Below, piece after piece: positions 13,348-14,082 of a stretch of 14,082 bases of DNA. The notes beneath the pieces are model-generated. The model was not told the origin of the DNA, made no database searches, and saw only the letters and a list, made by a program, of their open reading frames with translations. The position numbers and the translations under genes are program-made. The DNA is from an uncultured Bacteroidales bacterium (lineage in GTDB: Bacteria; Bacteroidota; Bacteroidia; Bacteroidales; Paludibacteraceae): NCBI GenBank assembly GCA_937891905.1, contig CALATT010000067.1, positions 1 to 14,082 on the forward strand. The letters run 5' to 3'. Position 1 is the first letter of the stretch, and each line of letters begins with the position of its first letter.

Positions 13348-13496
13348 CCCCGTTTTTCGCGTAGAGTCTCTGGCGATTGCATTAGGACGCGGATGAATTT
13401 AGATTTTAGGATTTAGATTTTAGAATTTAGAATTCGCGTGCCGAATAGTAGTATATACTCTGCGTGCAGTACTAATCCATAAAAAAGAATAAGGAA
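13348..13496 (+). promoter_or_regulatory. Leader of rplS, possibly structured
   Basis: Seen pairings: CGCGT (13358-13362) with ACGCG (13387-13391), ATTCG (13432-13436) with CGAAT (13442-13446), and TAGTA (13446-13450) with TACTA (13470-13474). The last two share base 13446. Ribosomal protein leaders often mediate autoregulation, and L19 leaders are reported in Flavobacteria. The pairings here are short, so this is tentative. There is no ORF of note. Confidence 0.4.
13398..13432. repeat. Array of five 7-base units in the rplS leader
   Basis: The units read TTTAGAT, TTTAGGA, TTTAGAT, TTTAGAA, TTTAGAA, exactly 35 bases. The array lies between promoter and start codon, so it would be transcribed. 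Copy number change would alter leader length. Confidence 0.8.
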
Positions 13497-13850
13497 ATGG
13501 ATTTAATTAAAATTGCTGAGCAAGCATTTGCCGGCGAGAAAAAAGAATTCCCTGCATTCAAGGCAGGTGACCAAATTACAGTAGGTTATCGTATTAAAGA
13601 GGGTAACAAAGAGCGTGTTCAAGAGTTCCGTGGTGATGTAATCTGCATCCATGGTAGCGGAGACAAAAAGCGCTTCACAGTTCGTAAAATGTCTGGTAAT
13701 GTAGGTGTTGAGCGTATCTTCCCTATGGACAGCCCATTTATCGAGAGCATCACCGTTCATAAGTATGGTAAAGTGCGTCGCGCTAAATTGTACTACTTGC
13801 GTGATCTTACAGGTAAGAAGGCTCGTATTCCAGAGCGCCGCGTGAAGTAA
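13497..13850 (+). CDS. rplS: 50S ribosomal protein L19 (bL19)
   Basis: The product has 117 residues, the usual full length. Typical bL19 features are present: an N-terminal MDLIKIAEQ helix, FKAGDQITVGYRIKEGNKER, VQEFRGDVICIHGSG, FTVRKMSGNVGVERIFPMDS, and the C-terminal HKYGKVRRAKLYYLRDLTGK and KKARIPERR. It sits at the interface of the 30S and 50S subunits in the large subunit. It is transcribed alone here, with its own promoter, a 149-base leader and a terminator 15 bases after the stop. Confidence 0.98.
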   Translation: MDLIKIAEQAFAGEKKEFPAFKAGDQITVGYRIKEGNKERVQEFRGDVICIHGSGDKKRFTVRKMSGNVGVERIFPMDSPFIESITVHKYGKVRRAKLYYLRDLTGKKARIPERRVK

Positions 13851-13864
13851 AAACGCAAACAGAT

Positions 13865-13897
13865 AGGAGTCTCCAAGCGAGGCTCCTTTTTGTTTTT
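13865..13897 (+). terminator. Intrinsic terminator of rplS
   Basis: AGGAGTCTC (13865-13873) pairs with GAGGCTCCT (13879-13887), one G-T pair, loop CAAGC, followed by two T-runs split by a G. Confidence 0.88.
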
Positions 13898-13982
13898 AAA
13901 TAAGATTACTCACTAGTGCCCATTAAAAATAAACAAAAATAAAGAAAACAAAATGAAAATATTAAAAACATTTCTTTATTAG

Positions 13983-14082
13983 TTAATCAAAAACGACGGC
14001 GGATGATTTATAATGGTAAATAAACCCAGATAAACACCTCTGGCCTCTATGCTCTTTGTTACGCCCGCTATGCCTATTGGCC
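13983..14082 (-). CDS. Possible C-terminal end of a minus-strand gene, cut by window edge
   Basis: On the minus strand a frame is open from the window edge to a TAA at 13985-13983, about 32 codons, ending in GFIYHYKSSAVVFD. Base composition becomes more GC-rich here than in the A/T-rich stretch 13898-13980. The plus-strand frames in the last 50 bases are open too, so the call is weak. The 13898-13980 stretch otherwise holds only a nine-codon ATG frame at 13952 (MKILKTFLY). Confidence 0.25.
   Translation of the reverse strand, partial: ANRHSGRNKEHRGQRCLSGFIYHYKSSAVVFD

Noticed and set aside
13952..13981. Nine-codon frame MKILKTFLY as a gene start or truncated gene
   Set aside because: It is too short, sits in A/T-rich sequence where such frames arise by chance, and no continuation in another frame is apparent.

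Overview
The window reads as chromosomal DNA of a member of the Bacteroidales (Bacteroidota). It is AT-rich, lacks clear Shine-Dalgarno sites, and has at least six promoters of the Bacteroidota type (TTTG or TTG, 19-20 bases, then TAnnTTTG). It carries a full bL19 gene, a DUF3244 protein, BspA-type leucine-rich repeats and many SPII lipoproteins. The genus cannot be told from the sequence, and the gene families suggest a gut or rumen lineage only weakly.

Region A (1-4603): the 3' part of a membrane-anchored TPR/helix-turn-helix regulator is followed by a promoter and a tight three-gene operon. The operon encodes a small secreted DUF3244 protein, a two-part lipoprotein and a 756-residue subtilisin-like (S8) protease with an intact triad and a type IX secretion-like C-terminus. 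A 14-base direct repeat and an inverted repeat lie between regulator and operon, where an operator would be expected.

Region B (4604-7992): a single lipoprotein gene whose promoter sits in a near-palindrome is followed by two hairpins and another promoter. That promoter drives four consecutive lipoproteins of no family I recognise, and the unit ends in a strong intrinsic terminator.

Region C (8049-8773, minus strand): a HigB/HigA toxin-antitoxin pair with its own promoter. The promoter position fixes the toxin start at 8718.

Region D (8774-13240): a strong-looking promoter at 8888-8918 precedes about 310 bases with extensive complementary pairing and no long ORF, ending in an intrinsic terminator. 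Sequence just after the terminator can pair with its arms in a competing fold. Sixty-eight bases further on begins a four-gene operon of exported proteins: two paralogues sharing an N-terminal module, a fibronectin-III-like lipoprotein and a BspA-like LRR protein. The last two genes are joined by ATGA overlaps. No second promoter is visible, so the structured RNA is either a free ncRNA or an attenuating leader. It is the most novel element here.

Region E (13241-14082): rplS with a promoter nearly identical to that of Region D and a 149-base leader holding five 7-base repeats. A terminator follows, then an unassigned end, possibly with the tail of a minus-strand gene.
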